NCBI GenBank assembly: GCA_963555775.3
Contig: CAUVWY020000007.1
Span: 166,561 to 230,560, forward strand
Origin: JAJEDW01 sp963555775
GTDB lineage: Bacteria; Acidobacteriota; Terriglobia; 20CM-2-55-15
DNA length: 64,000 nt
Direction: 5' to 3'
The translations under genes and the position numbers were made by a program. Shown piece after piece: positions 62,782 through 64,000 of this stretch. Every line of letters starts with the position of its first letter. Position 1 is the first letter of the stretch. The notes below the pieces were generated by a model. That model had not been told where the DNA came from, made no database searches, and saw nothing but the letters and a program-made list of their open reading frames with translations.

Positions 62782-64000
62782 ATGTTCATTGCCAGGAAAT
62801 CGCTATCGCGCCGGACGTTCCTTCAAGGACTCGGCGGCACCGCGCTTGCGTTGCCGCTGTTGGACGCAATGGTGCCCGCACTCGCGGCACAGTCGGCACC
62901 GTCGACGCCCCGGCTGGGATTCGTGTACGTCCCCAACGGCGTGATCCTGGACCAGTGGAAACCCACCATCGTGGGAACCGGATACGACTTGCCGCCGATT
63001 CTCGCGGGGCTCGGACCCGTGCAGGAGCATGTCAACGTTCTGACGGGCCTGGCGCACCGCGAAGCCGACAGCAAGGGTGACGGCACGGGCGACCACCCGC
63101 GCGCATCCGCCGTCTGGTTGACCGGGGTTCACGTCTACGACCGGACACAACCGGGTGTGGAAGTAAGGCTCGCAAAGACGGCCGATCAGATCGCCGCCGA
63201 TGAACTTGGCAGGGAAACCGCCCTCCCTTCACTGGAAATGACATTGGAAGTCCCGCGCGCGGCCGGCCATGCGATTCGGGCGACTGCTTCTACGTCAACA
63301 CGGTGTCCTGGCGGAATGAAACCACTCCAAATTTGACCGAAGTCCACCCGCGTCTCGTTTTTGAACGACTGTTCGGTGACGGCGGATCTGCCGAAGAACG
63401 GCTGGCCCGGCTCGAATCCCGAGGCAGCATTCTGGATTCGGTGATGGCAGAAACGGGACGTTTGTCCAATACGCTCGGACCGGGAGACCGGAACAAACTG
63501 ACCGAGTACCTCGATTCGGTTCGCGAGATCGAACAGCGGATCGAGAATTCGGAAGCCCGCGGCGTGCTTTCGGTGGAACTACCCGACCGGCCATCCGACA
63601 TTCCCGATTCGTGGGACGAACACGCCCGGATGATGTTCGACCTGCAGGTGCTCGCATACCAAGCCGACGTGACGCGCGTCACCAGCATGGTCATGGGACG
63701 CGAACTCAGTTCGCTGACGTTCCCTCAAATCGGCGTGCCCGAGGGACACCATTCCATCTCGCATCACCGCGGCGAGGCCGAACTGATCGAGAAGAAGGCG
63801 AAGATCGACACCTACCACATCGAATTGTTCAGCTACTTCCTGCAGAAGATGCAGTCGATCCAGGACGGCGACGGCACGTTGCTGGACCACAGCCTCATCC
63901 TGTACGGTGGCGGCATGGGCGACGGCAACTTGCACGGTCATGCGGACCTGCCGTGCCTGCTGGCCGGCAAGCTTGGCGGCCGGTTCCGAACCGGACATCA
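62782..64000 (+). pseudogene. DUF1552 protein gene with a single-base frameshift, cut by the window edge
   Basis: The protein starts with a twin-arginine signal (SRRTFLQGLGGTALALPLLD) and reads LGFVYVPNGVILDQWKPT and SLEMTLEVPRAAG in the first frame. From about 63267 the sense continues one base back: CDSGDCFYVNTVSWRNETTP, then LTEVHPRLVFERLFGDGGSA and MVMGRELSSLTFPQ. One lost base in the GC-rich run at 63259-63269 explains this; restoring it would read AGACDSGDC, as I recall for the family. An assembly error is possible. DUF1552 genes usually follow DUF1592 genes, as here. The 3' end is beyond 64000. Confidence 0.85.

Overview
The window looks like a piece of chromosome from a GC-rich Gram-negative bacterium. 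It carries a type II secretion (T2SS) gene set, an arabinose-5-phosphate isomerase for Kdo/LPS synthesis, and an ankyrin protein beside DUF1592/DUF1588 and DUF1552 proteins. That last neighbourhood is familiar from Acidobacteriota, Planctomycetota and related soil or marine lineages. Acidobacteriota (Vicinamibacterales-like) is my best guess, by inference only. No rRNA, tRNA or CRISPR array was recognised.

Layout. 1-2.0 kb: 3' end of gspK, a hairpin-ended repeat, a higBA toxin-antitoxin pair, and a second copy of the gspK 3' end. 2.0-14.1 kb (minus strand): ECF sigma factor, anti-sigma factor, a small secreted protein, then gspE, F, G, L, M, C, D and kdsD, with a 188-bp tandem array between gspF and gspG. 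14.3-19.6 kb: three glycosyltransferases and a ComM/YifB ATPase. 19.6-33.1 kb: accessory DNA with an IS110 relic, a Phd/ParE-like pair whose toxin is split by an IS21 element, VapBC, two KID-repeat coiled-coil genes, secreted-protein genes and a second IS21 type. 33.4-44.7 kb: two secreted proteins of one family. One of them is split by a 5-kb IS1595 transposon carrying a methyltransferase-HNH passenger, which is itself split by an ISAs1-type element with a DruA-like domain; an ISNCY-like element lies just upstream. 44.7-58.4 kb: a retropepsin-like gene pair, IS1182, IS3, four more coiled-coil genes, an IS21 nested in another IS21, and an internally deleted ankyrin copy. 58.4-64 kb: ankyrin protein, DUF1592 cytochrome-like protein and a frameshifted DUF1552 protein.

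The strongest unexplained signal is a family of roughly sixty short hairpins throughout the intergenic DNA. Stem bases differ between copies but usually change in matching pairs, while loop and flanks stay nearly constant. The hairpins supply stop codons to host genes, form long arrays, and are the landing sites of four insertion sequences. The second is a six-member family of small membrane coiled-coil proteins whose length varies by whole 11- or 22-residue repeats. Most insertion sequences have exact target duplications; in five cases removing the element restores an intact reading frame or hairpin, so the activity is recent.
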